Shown here piece after piece: positions 15,125 through 21,949 of a stretch of 21,949 bases of DNA. The translations under genes were made by a program, and so were the position numbers. The stretch spans positions 1 through 21,949 of the forward strand of contig WOYJ01000021.1 in the NCBI GenBank assembly GCA_011620845.1. Direction: 5' to 3'. This stretch comes from Methanobacteriaceae archaeon. Lineage in GTDB: Archaea; Methanobacteriota; Methanobacteria; Methanobacteriales; Methanobacteriaceae. Below the pieces are notes generated by a model. The model worked only from the letters and a program-made list of their open reading frames with translations. It was not told the origin of the DNA and ran no database searches. The number at the start of each line of letters is the position of its first letter. Position 1 is the stretch's first letter.

Positions 15125-15637
15125 TCATTTTCTTTTAACCACACTGATACCTGTGTGTTCACCCACCACTTCGATGTGGATTATCCAGTCGGGACGGGTT
15201 TCATCTGGCTGGCCCTTTGTTTTTTCCAATTCTTTATAGATGGAATCCATGAATTTTTCCTTTGATTTTATGTATCTGGTCCCTCTGATATTGCATTTTA
15301 TTGTAAATGTTTCTCCGTCTTTGATTTTGTTTTTACTGATATTTATTATGTTTTTCAGTATTATTTCTGGCTTGCTGGATACTACAAGTTCTATGGGGAC
15401 TACATCAAAATTTTTCTTTAAGGATGTTTCCGCCAGTTTCAATGCTGCGTTTATATTCGTTTCCAGGAGTTCTACTAAAAAGACGTTGTAGAATTCTGAT
15501 TCTTTGATGTAAAAACGCGAGTCGTAATTTTTTAATTTATCCTCTAATTTTTCTATGGCCATATATTCATCGAATTCTGGGGGTGCTTTATTTTCTTCAA
15601 TTTCTACTACTAAGTCAAATTTCTCATTGGTCATCAT
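15125..15637 (-). CDS. THUMP-domain RNA-binding protein
   Basis: A 170-residue protein whose region from about residue 55 to the end has the THUMP pattern: VFLVELLETNINAALKLA, a long polar middle, GETFTIKCNIRGTRYIKS, and the close WIIHIEVVGEHTGISVV. THUMP domains bind the acceptor region of tRNA and occur with catalytic domains in ThiI, Trm14 and others, or alone in Tan1-like partners of tRNA acetylation. No catalytic domain is present here, so a Tan1-like adaptor role is the best inference. The first ATG at 15637 has AAGGT at 15645-15649, 7 bases upstream. It is divergent from the pilin-like genes, with a 120-base shared promoter region. Confidence 0.78.
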   Translation of the reverse strand: MMTNEKFDLVVEIEENKAPPEFDEYMAIEKLEDKLKNYDSRFYIKESEFYNVFLVELLETNINAALKLAETSLKKNFDVVPIELVVSSKPEIILKNIINISKNKIKDGETFTIKCNIRGTRYIKSKEKFMDSIYKELEKTKGQPDETRPDWIIHIEVVGEHTGISVVKRK

Positions 15638-15726
15638 GGTTAGTACCTTCTAACAGTGATAATATTATAGGTGGCAAAAGTAATATATATTTGTTGTGGT
15701 TGAATAACATACAATTGAAGTAATAA

Positions 15727-15740
15727 TTTTATATATAAAA
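15727..15740 (+). promoter_or_regulatory. Strong TATA box of the pilin-like operon
   Basis: TTTTATATATAAAA is a perfect palindromic TATA box. With TTTATATA (15728-15735) at -30 to -23, transcription would start at about 15758, the A of the ATG chosen for the first pilin-like gene. No Shine-Dalgarno is present, so the message is probably leaderless. Confidence 0.6.
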
Positions 15741-15757
15741 AGTATTATAATATGGTT

Positions 15758-16216
15758 ATGGATAGCAAGGGTACAATAAGCGTAGATCTATTATTTGCCG
15801 CATTTATATTCCTAATAATTCTAGGATACACGTCAACGTTGATTTCAGACAGATTTAATACCGTTGATAGGTCTCAAGAACTGGTTGAAGCCAGAAGTTT
15901 AGCTGAAAATATAGCTGGCGCAATAAACCAAGCATATGCCGGTGGAAATGGGCATGTTATTAAAATTAGAACGCCCGATGGAATTAATAGAGATGAAGAT
16001 TATCATGTGGAAGTAAATTCCTCAGGAGTTCTGGTAGTACTGGAAGATAGACGGGGATTGGCGTACATAATACCCCAAAAATTTTCCAAAACTTATGATA
16101 CCCTACAGAGCTCCAAGATCATCCTACTACCAGCAAAGGAATATGTTATAATCAACAAACGAGAAGGAAAGGGAGATAACTGGATCGTTATAATAGAAAA
16201 TAACCAAACATCTTAG
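15758..16216 (+). CDS. Pilin-like protein with class III signal peptide (divergent motif)
   Basis: 152 residues. The N-terminus MDSKG|TISVDLLFAAFIFL has the class III arrangement: a short charged leader, Gly before the presumed EppA cleavage site, a SVD/E motif, then a hydrophobic helix that would form the pilus core. Thr replaces Gln at +1 and Asp replaces Glu at +5, so it is a divergent, perhaps minor, pilin. The remainder is a soluble beta-rich region (HVIKIRTPDG, VLVVLEDRRGLAYIIPQ). ATG at 15758 coincides with the predicted transcription start; ATG at 15752 would add only Met-Val. No Shine-Dalgarno is seen. The second pilin-like gene follows after 12 bases. Confidence 0.75.
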   Translation: MDSKGTISVDLLFAAFIFLIILGYTSTLISDRFNTVDRSQELVEARSLAENIAGAINQAYAGGNGHVIKIRTPDGINRDEDYHVEVNSSGVLVVLEDRRGLAYIIPQKFSKTYDTLQSSKIILLPAKEYVIINKREGKGDNWIVIIENNQTS

Positions 16217-16228
16217 GAAAGTCTATTT

Positions 16229-16741
16229 ATGGATCTTAGGAATCCTTATAGGGATATAAAAGGTCAAATGTCTGTGGAATTCGTCATAATAGCCGGGTTT
16301 ATGTTAATTCTTACGTGTGCAGTTGCCGCTTATATCTTTGATGACAGTGAGCTGACCCATGCCATGGCAGCTGCTAGAAGTGGAGCAGTTCAAGGTGTAT
16401 TGGCAGATTCTCTGGCGGTCTATCCAGAAGAAACTTTTAAAGATTATATTCAAGAACAACCCCGATTGGTAAGTCCTTCCGGTGTGAAGATCGTGAAGAT
16501 TGCCTATGAAAATAAGGGTGTTAACCCCTTATATAATCGTACCTGGATACAGTTGAAGATATACGTCACTGGCTCCTGGATGGACAGTGCAGAACAGTAT
16601 CGTTTAGGTTCGAGGATAAATTATTATGCTAGAAAAAGCATATGTGAAGTTTTTAAAACTCAAAATTTAACCAATGTTGGTTTTAACCCGGCGTTTTCAG
16701 ATAAGTATGTGTTCACTACAGCTGGTGTGGAATGGGTTTAA
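16229..16741 (+). CDS. Pilin-like protein with QMSVEF class III signal peptide
   Basis: 170 residues. The leader MDLRNPYRDIKG ends at a predicted EppA-type prepilin peptidase site, followed by QMSVEF and a hydrophobic helix (about residues 18-36), the standard archaeal type IV pilin signature. The mature domain is polar with NRT and NLT sequons that could be N-glycosylated. AGGA at 16215-16218, overlapping the previous stop, lies 10 bases before ATG. No assembly ATPase, platform protein or peptidase is in this window, so the apparatus must be encoded elsewhere. It is convergent with the phosphotransferase gene, with 58 bases between. Confidence 0.82.
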   Translation: MDLRNPYRDIKGQMSVEFVIIAGFMLILTCAVAAYIFDDSELTHAMAAARSGAVQGVLADSLAVYPEETFKDYIQEQPRLVSPSGVKIVKIAYENKGVNPLYNRTWIQLKIYVTGSWMDSAEQYRLGSRINYYARKSICEVFKTQNLTNVGFNPAFSDKYVFTTAGVEWV

Positions 16742-16799
16742 TGGATGAAGGATTGCTTGATTTAGTGTCGAATGGTTGATTTAAAATAATAAAATTAGA

Positions 16800-17765
16800 T
16801 TATATTATCCTGCTTTTTAAAACATAAGACAGTATGATACCAATGGCACCAAAGAGTATACCAATCAGCCAGATTATAATAACTACCTGTTGTTCACTCA
16901 TGGGCCGGCGTAACACGCTTCGAATCAGGGAGTTGAATCCGCCGTCAGGGGCGATGAGCTTTCCATCACCATTCACCTCGGTGGGTTTATGATCCTGTCT
17001 TTCCATCACCCCGGCACTGTAGAACTTAAGGGCACTGTCTATTATGTTGGGGATGAGGACGATAAGGGCGATCATCTTAACCCTTCCAATGAAAGCAATC
17101 ACCACGATGGTTGCTCCGATGATCAGCGTTCCTACGTCTCCTGGAAACACGCGGGAGGGGTGACGGTTGTATATTAGGAAGGCCAGAAGGGCGCCTAACA
17201 TGGCCATGGATATGATGGTCACATCGTATTTGCCCATGATCAAGCATGAAATGGTCAGGGAGGTCATGGCGATGGCTCCCAGTCCGGATTCTATCCCATT
17301 GAGTCCGGCGAGCATGTTGGTTAAATTGGCGGCTATGGTAACCGCCACTGGTATGAGGAGCATGTAGATTATCCCCACATTTGGGGGTGATATCCATATC
17401 AGGGGTAATCCGGCAAACCAGAGAAGTATTAGTTTCTCCTTAGACGATAGTTGAATCAGATCGTCTACCATGCCCACCATTCCCACCAGGAGGATCACCA
17501 GCAGGGTGATTACCAGGGTGAACTGTAAGGCGGGGTAGAGGTAGATTGCCACGAACAAACCGATTATGAACCCCAAAAGGATTCCGATACCACCCATCTC
17601 AGCTACTTTAGGCTGGCTAGGTTTGTGGATGTCCTTTCCCACTATTTTTGCATCGTTTAATTTCTTGATCAACCGGGGCATGGCCAGGTAGGTGACAAGG
17701 AAGGAGATGACAGCGCAGATACTGGCAATCATTATCAGATCTGGTTTCAGGATGTTTATGGCCAT
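16800..17765 (-). CDS. UDP-GlcNAc-1-phosphotransferase-like membrane enzyme (GT4/MraY superfamily, AglH-like)
   Basis: Polytopic membrane protein of 321 residues with about 9-10 hydrophobic helices. It transfers a sugar-1-phosphate from a UDP-sugar to a polyprenyl phosphate, starting lipid-linked oligosaccharide synthesis. Superfamily motifs are present: MVDDLIQL (D101, D102), NLTNMLAGLNGIESG (N147-N156) and VFPGDVGTL (D210). RQDHKPTEVNGDGKL is like the GPT/AglH loop. AglH (N-glycan) is favoured over a pseudomurein MraY-like enzyme because of this loop, but both occur in Methanobacteriales. ATG at 17765 has GGAT about 6 bases upstream. It is the last of four minus-strand genes after metG. Confidence 0.85.
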   Translation of the reverse strand: MAINILKPDLIMIASICAVISFLVTYLAMPRLIKKLNDAKIVGKDIHKPSQPKVAEMGGIGILLGFIIGLFVAIYLYPALQFTLVITLLVILLVGMVGMVDDLIQLSSKEKLILLWFAGLPLIWISPPNVGIIYMLLIPVAVTIAANLTNMLAGLNGIESGLGAIAMTSLTISCLIMGKYDVTIISMAMLGALLAFLIYNRHPSRVFPGDVGTLIIGATIVVIAFIGRVKMIALIVLIPNIIDSALKFYSAGVMERQDHKPTEVNGDGKLIAPDGGFNSLIRSVLRRPMSEQQVVIIIWLIGILFGAIGIILSYVLKSRII

Positions 17766-17822
17766 GGTAGTATCCTTTAAATTTTTTTTATTATGATTTT
17801 TATGAACATTTATTTTCCAACG

Positions 17823-18290
17823 TTATGAATATCTTCTCTTCAAAAGACTATAAACACTTCGCAGTGGTATGTCCAATTTTTCTGATATTTCCTTGGCAGA
17901 TACGCCTTCGTTATGACTGGACTTTACCTTTCTTACAGTTTCCAGTGAATATTTAGATTTCCTCCCCTTTTTTAGGGGTGTTTTATTCAAGTAATACACG
18001 GTTTTTAAGGGGATATTCAGGGTATTTGAAATCTCCTGAGGGGTGTAACCCTGTTTAAACATCTTCCCCATCATATCCCTTTCTTTTTCCCCATATTTCC
18101 GGGGTCTTCCTATTTTTTCGACAGGTTCTACTTCCACACCCAGTGCAGAGAGTGCTTCCAGGTAACGGGTGGGGATACGTTTGTAGAGGCTGGGAGGGCA
18201 GGTTATCTTCCTTAGCTCTGGATTTTTATCCAGCAACTCCATGATCTTCTGAGAAGTCAGTGGTTTGCTTACGTGGATTTCATAACCCAA
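17823..18290 (-). CDS. DUF1699-like protein with duplicated AT-hook-like/HTH units
   Basis: 155 residues. The N-terminus (1-58, with ITCPPSLYKRIPTRYLEAL and GVEVEPV) resembles the archaeal family DUF1699. Two homologous units follow: GRPRKYG (61-67) plus a helix-turn-helix (KMFKQGYTPQEISNTLNIPL, ending TVYYLNK), then GRKSKYS (109-115) plus NEGVSAKEISEKLDIPLRSV. Each unit pairs a basic minor-groove-type segment with a resolvase-like HTH, so the protein very likely binds DNA. The target is unknown. I chose TTG at 18290 because AGGTG at 18297-18301 is 6 bases upstream; a GTG at 18299 lies inside that ribosome site. It starts 50 bases after the DUF530-like gene. Confidence 0.75.
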   Translation of the reverse strand: MGYEIHVSKPLTSQKIMELLDKNPELRKITCPPSLYKRIPTRYLEALSALGVEVEPVEKIGRPRKYGEKERDMMGKMFKQGYTPQEISNTLNIPLKTVYYLNKTPLKKGRKSKYSLETVRKVKSSHNEGVSAKEISEKLDIPLRSVYSLLKRRYS

Positions 18291-18296
18291 TATTAG

Positions 18297-18301
18297 CACC
18301 T
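18297..18301 (-). promoter_or_regulatory. Ribosome binding site that decides the DUF1699-like start
   Basis: The minus strand reads AGGTG, 6 bases before TTG at 18290. The GTG within it gives the longest open frame but would have no ribosome site of its own. Confidence 0.5.
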
Positions 18302-18340
18302 GTAAATGTTTATACTCATATTATAACTTTTTTTTTTATC

Positions 18341-19903
18341 CTATTTGATCATTTCCAGGAATTGCTTGGCTCTGGATGATGGTTTCTGGAATGTTTCTAT
18401 CTTATCCCTTTCAGTTTTTACTTCTTCAGGATTCAGGCCAAATATCTGGGCAGCTTCATCCAGGTCTATGTTGCCTACTGAATTCAAAACGGCAGCGCCC
18501 ACTGCAGATGGATTGGTTTTCACGTGCAGTCCCTTGATCTTCTTTTCTATTTCAAATTTTCCAGTTAATAAACTGCTGATATTGGATATGTAGGGAATGT
18601 TCTCATTAAGATGGTTCTTCAGTATATTTATGGCCTGTTCATGGAAGTTTTCAAAGGTTTTCATTTGATTGGTATCCAGATATGGTCTTAGATTTGGGAA
18701 AGAACCTGAATATTTGGTTCTATGATCATAAGAAGTTGTAAGGTAATATTTTATTATATCCCAGGTAATGAGTGTCAGGGGAATATTTAAAAGGAGGCAT
18801 TCATCGATTTTTTTCTTTAATTTAAGGTCTGTTTCCAGTTCCTGGTCAAGTTTACCCTTCTCATCAACCAAACCATTTTTCTGCAGCTCTTCATCCATTA
18901 ACTCCCTCTGCAGGGTCATCTGGTCTTCGAAATCCCCCATTTTTAGGGAGTTTCTCCGGGATTTTTCTACTGCCTCGTTGTAGATTCTTATTTTCTCGGG
19001 ATTTTTCAGGTACTGTCTTAAAATTGAGTCCATTATCGTCATGCTTTTATCTTCGGCCAGTTTTACGTAGCCCAGACTTAAAGCGGTTTGCACGTGTTTA
19101 TCGTTGATGATGGACGGTCGGCTGCGGTGAAACTGCATGAATTCTATACGGGCATCTGAACCGTACTCTTTTCTTATTTCCTTTTCATAGTTCACTTGAT
19201 TTATACCATCTAAATTAACCCGTTTCCTGACCCATCTACCATTCTCAAAGACTCTTACCACCAGTGAAAGGGTCTTTACACTTCCTCTCTTCTCCTGCTT
19301 TAAGATGCGCACTATCTTTCGGAATGATTCTCTTCCTAAGGGTGAAAGCTGGGACATCTTCACCATATAATCTCCGCTGAGAGGTAGGAAGTTAATTATA
19401 TCCAGCCTGTAAACCCCCTTTATGTTTGGGGTTAACTCTAGTTTATCTGAGCCGCATAAACACTTCCTGGCTATTATATTATGGAGATCATGGCCCTGGT
19501 ACTCATTCTGGCATGAAGAGCATTTTATTACTCCATACTCCTCCAGGTTACCTATGGCTATTTTATGGGAGGCTATGGATGATTTTATCCGGTCGAGTAT
19601 GTTTTTTTTAGCGGCCGCTTTCATCCGAAAGTGTTGGGTATGCCTGGTGATATCATGGAGGTCTTCCACTTGCATCTCACTTGCCGAGGGACGTCCGTAT
19701 TTAACGATGGAACGGTAGGGTGCCTTATAACCCTTCACTTCCATGGTGTCCCTTAAATCCTGCAATTGCGACAGGTTTTCTTTAAAATAAGTGTAAATCT
19801 CAATGAAATAGTCGATGTTAGAAAGTGCAGGGATATCTATGCTTTTCCTTCCGATTTTCCTAAGGAATCTTTCTGTCTTCCCAATTAGCACCGATTCATT
19901 CAT
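18341..19903 (-). CDS. DUF530-like conserved archaeal protein with a four-Cys zinc motif
   Basis: A 520-residue, mostly helical soluble protein. From memory it matches DUF530, a family of methanogens of unknown function. A Cys motif CSSC...CLC (C128, C131, C148, C150) looks like a zinc knuckle or ribbon. A basic region follows (FRKIVRILKQEKRGSVKTL, VRVFENGRWVRKRVNLDG), and the long middle is charged and possibly coiled. There is no recognisable catalytic motif. The C-terminus (NSVGNIDLDEAAQIFGLNPE) looks like a small HTH. ATG at 19903 overlaps the metG stop by 4 bases (ATGA), so the two proteins are translationally coupled. A link to tRNA or translation is inference from that coupling alone. 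Confidence 0.72.
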   Translation of the reverse strand: MNESVLIGKTERFLRKIGRKSIDIPALSNIDYFIEIYTYFKENLSQLQDLRDTMEVKGYKAPYRSIVKYGRPSASEMQVEDLHDITRHTQHFRMKAAAKKNILDRIKSSIASHKIAIGNLEEYGVIKCSSCQNEYQGHDLHNIIARKCLCGSDKLELTPNIKGVYRLDIINFLPLSGDYMVKMSQLSPLGRESFRKIVRILKQEKRGSVKTLSLVVRVFENGRWVRKRVNLDGINQVNYEKEIRKEYGSDARIEFMQFHRSRPSIINDKHVQTALSLGYVKLAEDKSMTIMDSILRQYLKNPEKIRIYNEAVEKSRRNSLKMGDFEDQMTLQRELMDEELQKNGLVDEKGKLDQELETDLKLKKKIDECLLLNIPLTLITWDIIKYYLTTSYDHRTKYSGSFPNLRPYLDTNQMKTFENFHEQAINILKNHLNENIPYISNISSLLTGKFEIEKKIKGLHVKTNPSAVGAAVLNSVGNIDLDEAAQIFGLNPEEVKTERDKIETFQKPSSRAKQFLEMIK

Positions 19904-21879
19904 TTTATTTTTTCACCAGTTTCAGCGCCTTCAGCACTCAGGACACTCAGGGTATCCTCGGTGGCCAGTATCATTCCCTCTGATTTTATCCCGAATAATT
20001 TGGCAGGTTTTAAATTGGCCAGGACGATCACTTTCTGGTTCAGGATTTCTTCAGGTGAATATTTACTGGCTAAACCAGCGACTACCTGTAATTTTTTGTC
20101 CTTGATATCCACCATCAGTTTTAAGAGAGTTTCACTTCCTTTGACCTTTTCTGCTCCTATTATCTGTCCCACTCGGAATTCTAATTTTGCGAAATCTTCA
20201 ATGCTTATTATATTTTTCATATCATCTAACTCTCCTAAATTTTTGTAAAGCGTTTCCTTTTTATTTTCAATGATCTTATCCTCTATCTTCAAGAAGAGGG
20301 GTGTTGGCTTGGATATTTCCTGGCCAGCTGGTATCTTTTCAGTGGCCTGTTCCCATTTAACCCCTGAAGTGTTTAACTTAAGTATTTCCAGTATTTTCCC
20401 AGAATTAACAGGGAGATAGGGATTTAACAGTACAGCCAGTGTTTTAGAGATCTGGTTGCAGATGTATAGACATGTGGCTGCAATTTTCGGTTCACTTTTA
20501 ACGGTTTTCCAGGGTTCCTTATCGTTGAAATATTTATTGCCCAGTTTAGCCAGCCTGATTATCTCCACCAGTCCATCCCTGAATTTGAAGTTCTCTATAT
20601 GTTCTGCTACTGTGTTTTGCACTTTTTTTAGGCCGTCCAGTATTTCCTGGTCATAATCATCAAATTTGGAAGGTTCTGGTATTTTTCCTTCAAAGAAGCG
20701 GCCTGTGAAGGTAAACGTGCGGTGGAGGAAGTTGCCCAGCACATCGGCCAGTTCATCGTTGATCCTTCGCTGGAAATCCTCCCAGGAGAAGTCGGTGTCC
20801 CTGGTGAGGGGAGCGTTGACCAGGAGGTAGTATCTAAGGATATCAGATTCAAAGTCCTTGAGGAAGTCGGAGGTCCATATCACCCAGTTTTTACTGGTGG
20901 ACATCTTCCTACCCTCCAGTGACAGGTATTCACCAGCGACTATGCTGTAGGGAAGTTTACATCCATAGGCCATGAGAAGAGCCGGCCAGAATATGGAATG
21001 GTGGTAGATGATGTCCTTACCTATGAAGTGTATGGCCTTATCATCCCAGTACTCCTTCCACTGTTTATTATTTCTATCAGCCCACTGAGCAGCCGATGTT
21101 ATGTATTCCAGGAGGGCTTCAAGCCAGACATAGATGACCTTACCCTCTGCTTCATCCAGAGGCACTGGTATTCCCCATTCCATGTCCCTGGTGAGTATCC
21201 AGTCCTTTAAACCCTCTTTTATCCACTGCAAGGCGTAATTTTTTACGTTGGCCGGTAGCTTATCGTTACCATCTATCCATGATTTGAGGTCGTCCTGGAA
21301 CTGGCTCAACCGGAAATAGTAATGGGTTGATTCCATTATTTCTGGAATTGAACCGCATATGAGGCAGTGTGGATCCTGTAGTTGTATAGGGTCTAAGTGC
21401 CGGCCGCATATTTCACAGTGATCTCCGCGGGCTTCACCCTGACAGTAGGAACACACACCCTCCACGTACCTGTCAGGTAGGAATCGGTTACACTCGATAC
21501 AGTAGGGCTGTTTTATCTCCTTCTCGTAGATGTAACCCTGGTAGAATAGTTTTAAAAAGAAGTTCTGGGCTGTCTGGTAATGTTTAGGATCTGTGGTCCG
21601 GCCGAAGTTATCCAGTGAAATGTTACAGGACTCCAGGTCCTTCTTTATCATTTCGTGGTACCTGGTCGCAATCTCCAGGGGAGTTTTACCCTCCTTTTCT
21701 GCCTGTACAGCGATGGGTGTTCCGTGTTCGTCTGTGGCACAGACGAAGAGCACATCACGCCCCTTCATCCTGTTATAACGTGCGTAAACATCGGCGGGGA
21801 TGTAAGTAGACCTTAAGTGGCCCAGGTGCGTGGGGCCGTTAGCATAGGGAAGTGCACAGGTGATAAAAACCTTACTCAA
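19900..21879 (-). CDS. metG: Methionyl-tRNA synthetase
   Basis: Charges tRNA-Met with methionine. The protein has 659 residues from the TTG start (MSKVFITCALPYANGPTHLG). Class I signatures are HLGH (18-21) and KMSTS (325-329). Four CxxC pairs (C127/C130, C143/C146, C155/C158, C172/C175) form the double zinc-knuckle domain. The C-terminal ~105 residues (from FAKLEFRVGQIIGAEKVKG) are the EMAP-II-like tRNA-binding OB fold. The longer reading from ATG at 21903 is rejected: AGGAGGAG at 21885-21892 is spaced 5 bases from TTG, and the TATA box at 21914-21923 predicts a transcript start near 21893, after that ATG. It is the first gene of a four-gene minus-strand run. Confidence 0.96.
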   Translation of the reverse strand: MSKVFITCALPYANGPTHLGHLRSTYIPADVYARYNRMKGRDVLFVCATDEHGTPIAVQAEKEGKTPLEIATRYHEMIKKDLESCNISLDNFGRTTDPKHYQTAQNFFLKLFYQGYIYEKEIKQPYCIECNRFLPDRYVEGVCSYCQGEARGDHCEICGRHLDPIQLQDPHCLICGSIPEIMESTHYYFRLSQFQDDLKSWIDGNDKLPANVKNYALQWIKEGLKDWILTRDMEWGIPVPLDEAEGKVIYVWLEALLEYITSAAQWADRNNKQWKEYWDDKAIHFIGKDIIYHHSIFWPALLMAYGCKLPYSIVAGEYLSLEGRKMSTSKNWVIWTSDFLKDFESDILRYYLLVNAPLTRDTDFSWEDFQRRINDELADVLGNFLHRTFTFTGRFFEGKIPEPSKFDDYDQEILDGLKKVQNTVAEHIENFKFRDGLVEIIRLAKLGNKYFNDKEPWKTVKSEPKIAATCLYICNQISKTLAVLLNPYLPVNSGKILEILKLNTSGVKWEQATEKIPAGQEISKPTPLFLKIEDKIIENKKETLYKNLGELDDMKNIISIEDFAKLEFRVGQIIGAEKVKGSETLLKLMVDIKDKKLQVVAGLASKYSPEEILNQKVIVLANLKPAKLFGIKSEGMILATEDTLSVLSAEGAETGEKIK

Positions 21880-21884
21880 AATTT

Positions 21885-21892
21885 CTCCTCCT
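21885..21892 (-). promoter_or_regulatory. Ribosome binding site of metG
   Basis: The minus strand reads AGGAGGAG, 5 bases before TTG at 21879. It supports the TTG start over the upstream ATG. Confidence 0.8.
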
Positions 21893-21913
21893 CTTAAAAT
21901 CATTACGAAGTAG

Positions 21914-21923
21914 TTTATATAAA
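21914..21923 (-). promoter_or_regulatory. TATA box of the metG operon
   Basis: TTTATATAAA, preceded on the minus strand by an A-rich BRE-like stretch. It predicts initiation near 21893 and a very short leader containing the ribosome site. Confidence 0.65.
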
Positions 21924-21949
21924 TTTTAATCCTGTATAAAACTATATAT

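Noticed and set aside
17077..17397. Minus-strand frame of 106 codons rich in His and Arg inside the phosphotransferase gene
   Set aside because: It is a frame shadow of the membrane protein on the same strand and has no start signal.
1..21949. CRISPR array, insertion sequence, integrase, tRNA or rRNA
   Set aside because: Reading both strands showed no regularly spaced repeats with spacers, no transposase-like protein, no terminal inverted repeats with target duplications and no cloverleaf with a conserved GGTTCRA loop. A covariance-model scan would be needed to exclude small RNAs.

Overview
This window looks like a chromosomal segment of a methanogenic archaeon of the order Methanobacteriales, most likely Methanobacterium or a close relative. 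Archaeal markers are a two-repeat TATA-binding protein, the NurA-HerA-Mre11-Rad50 set, pilin precursors with class III signal peptides (QMSVEF type), a coenzyme F420-dependent luciferase-like oxidoreductase, a DUF131 membrane protein, an archaeal-type GlcNAc-1-phosphotransferase homologue, and Shine-Dalgarno sites of the AGGTGA/GGAGG type with TTTATATA-like boxes. The genus is inferred from gene content and remembered gene orders, not from a search.

Layout. Bases 1-3819 (+): TBP, a phosphoserine phosphatase fused to a long coiled coil, and a 14-TM-class MFS exporter. Bases 3970-11064 (+): a compact DNA end-resection operon, nurA-herA-mre11-rad50, followed 9 bases later by an unnamed protein with two winged-helix-like halves. 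Bases 11065-11471 hold no confident gene, but the first 78 bases read on in frame after the stop of the winged-helix gene. Next come an F420-dependent G6PDH-family enzyme (+), a secreted lipoprotein nuclease (-) and galE (+). Bases 14130-15637 (-) hold a DUF131 membrane protein, a small Cys-rich protein whose N-terminus recalls methanogenesis marker 7, and a THUMP protein. Bases 15727-16741 (+) hold two pilin-like precursors, the first apparently leaderless. Bases 16800-21903 (-) are read as metG, a DUF530-like zinc-motif protein overlapping metG by 4 bases, a DUF1699-like protein with duplicated HTH units, and an AglH/MraY-superfamily phosphotransferase.

How the genes work together. The resection operon should process double-strand breaks: Mre11-Rad50 recognises ends, HerA translocates, and NurA degrades the 5' strand. 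The fifth gene is the best candidate for an uncharacterised partner or regulator. The phosphotransferase and galE supply surface glycans. The pilins and the lipoprotein nuclease act outside the membrane. MetG and the DUF530-like protein are translationally coupled.

Several gene starts are set by Shine-Dalgarno and TATA positions rather than by the longest open frame. The clearest are metG (TTG), nurA (probably a non-AUG start), the DUF1699-like gene (TTG), the MFS gene and the nuclease. I saw no tRNA, rRNA, CRISPR array, insertion sequence or integrase. The region reads as core chromosome rather than a mobile island.
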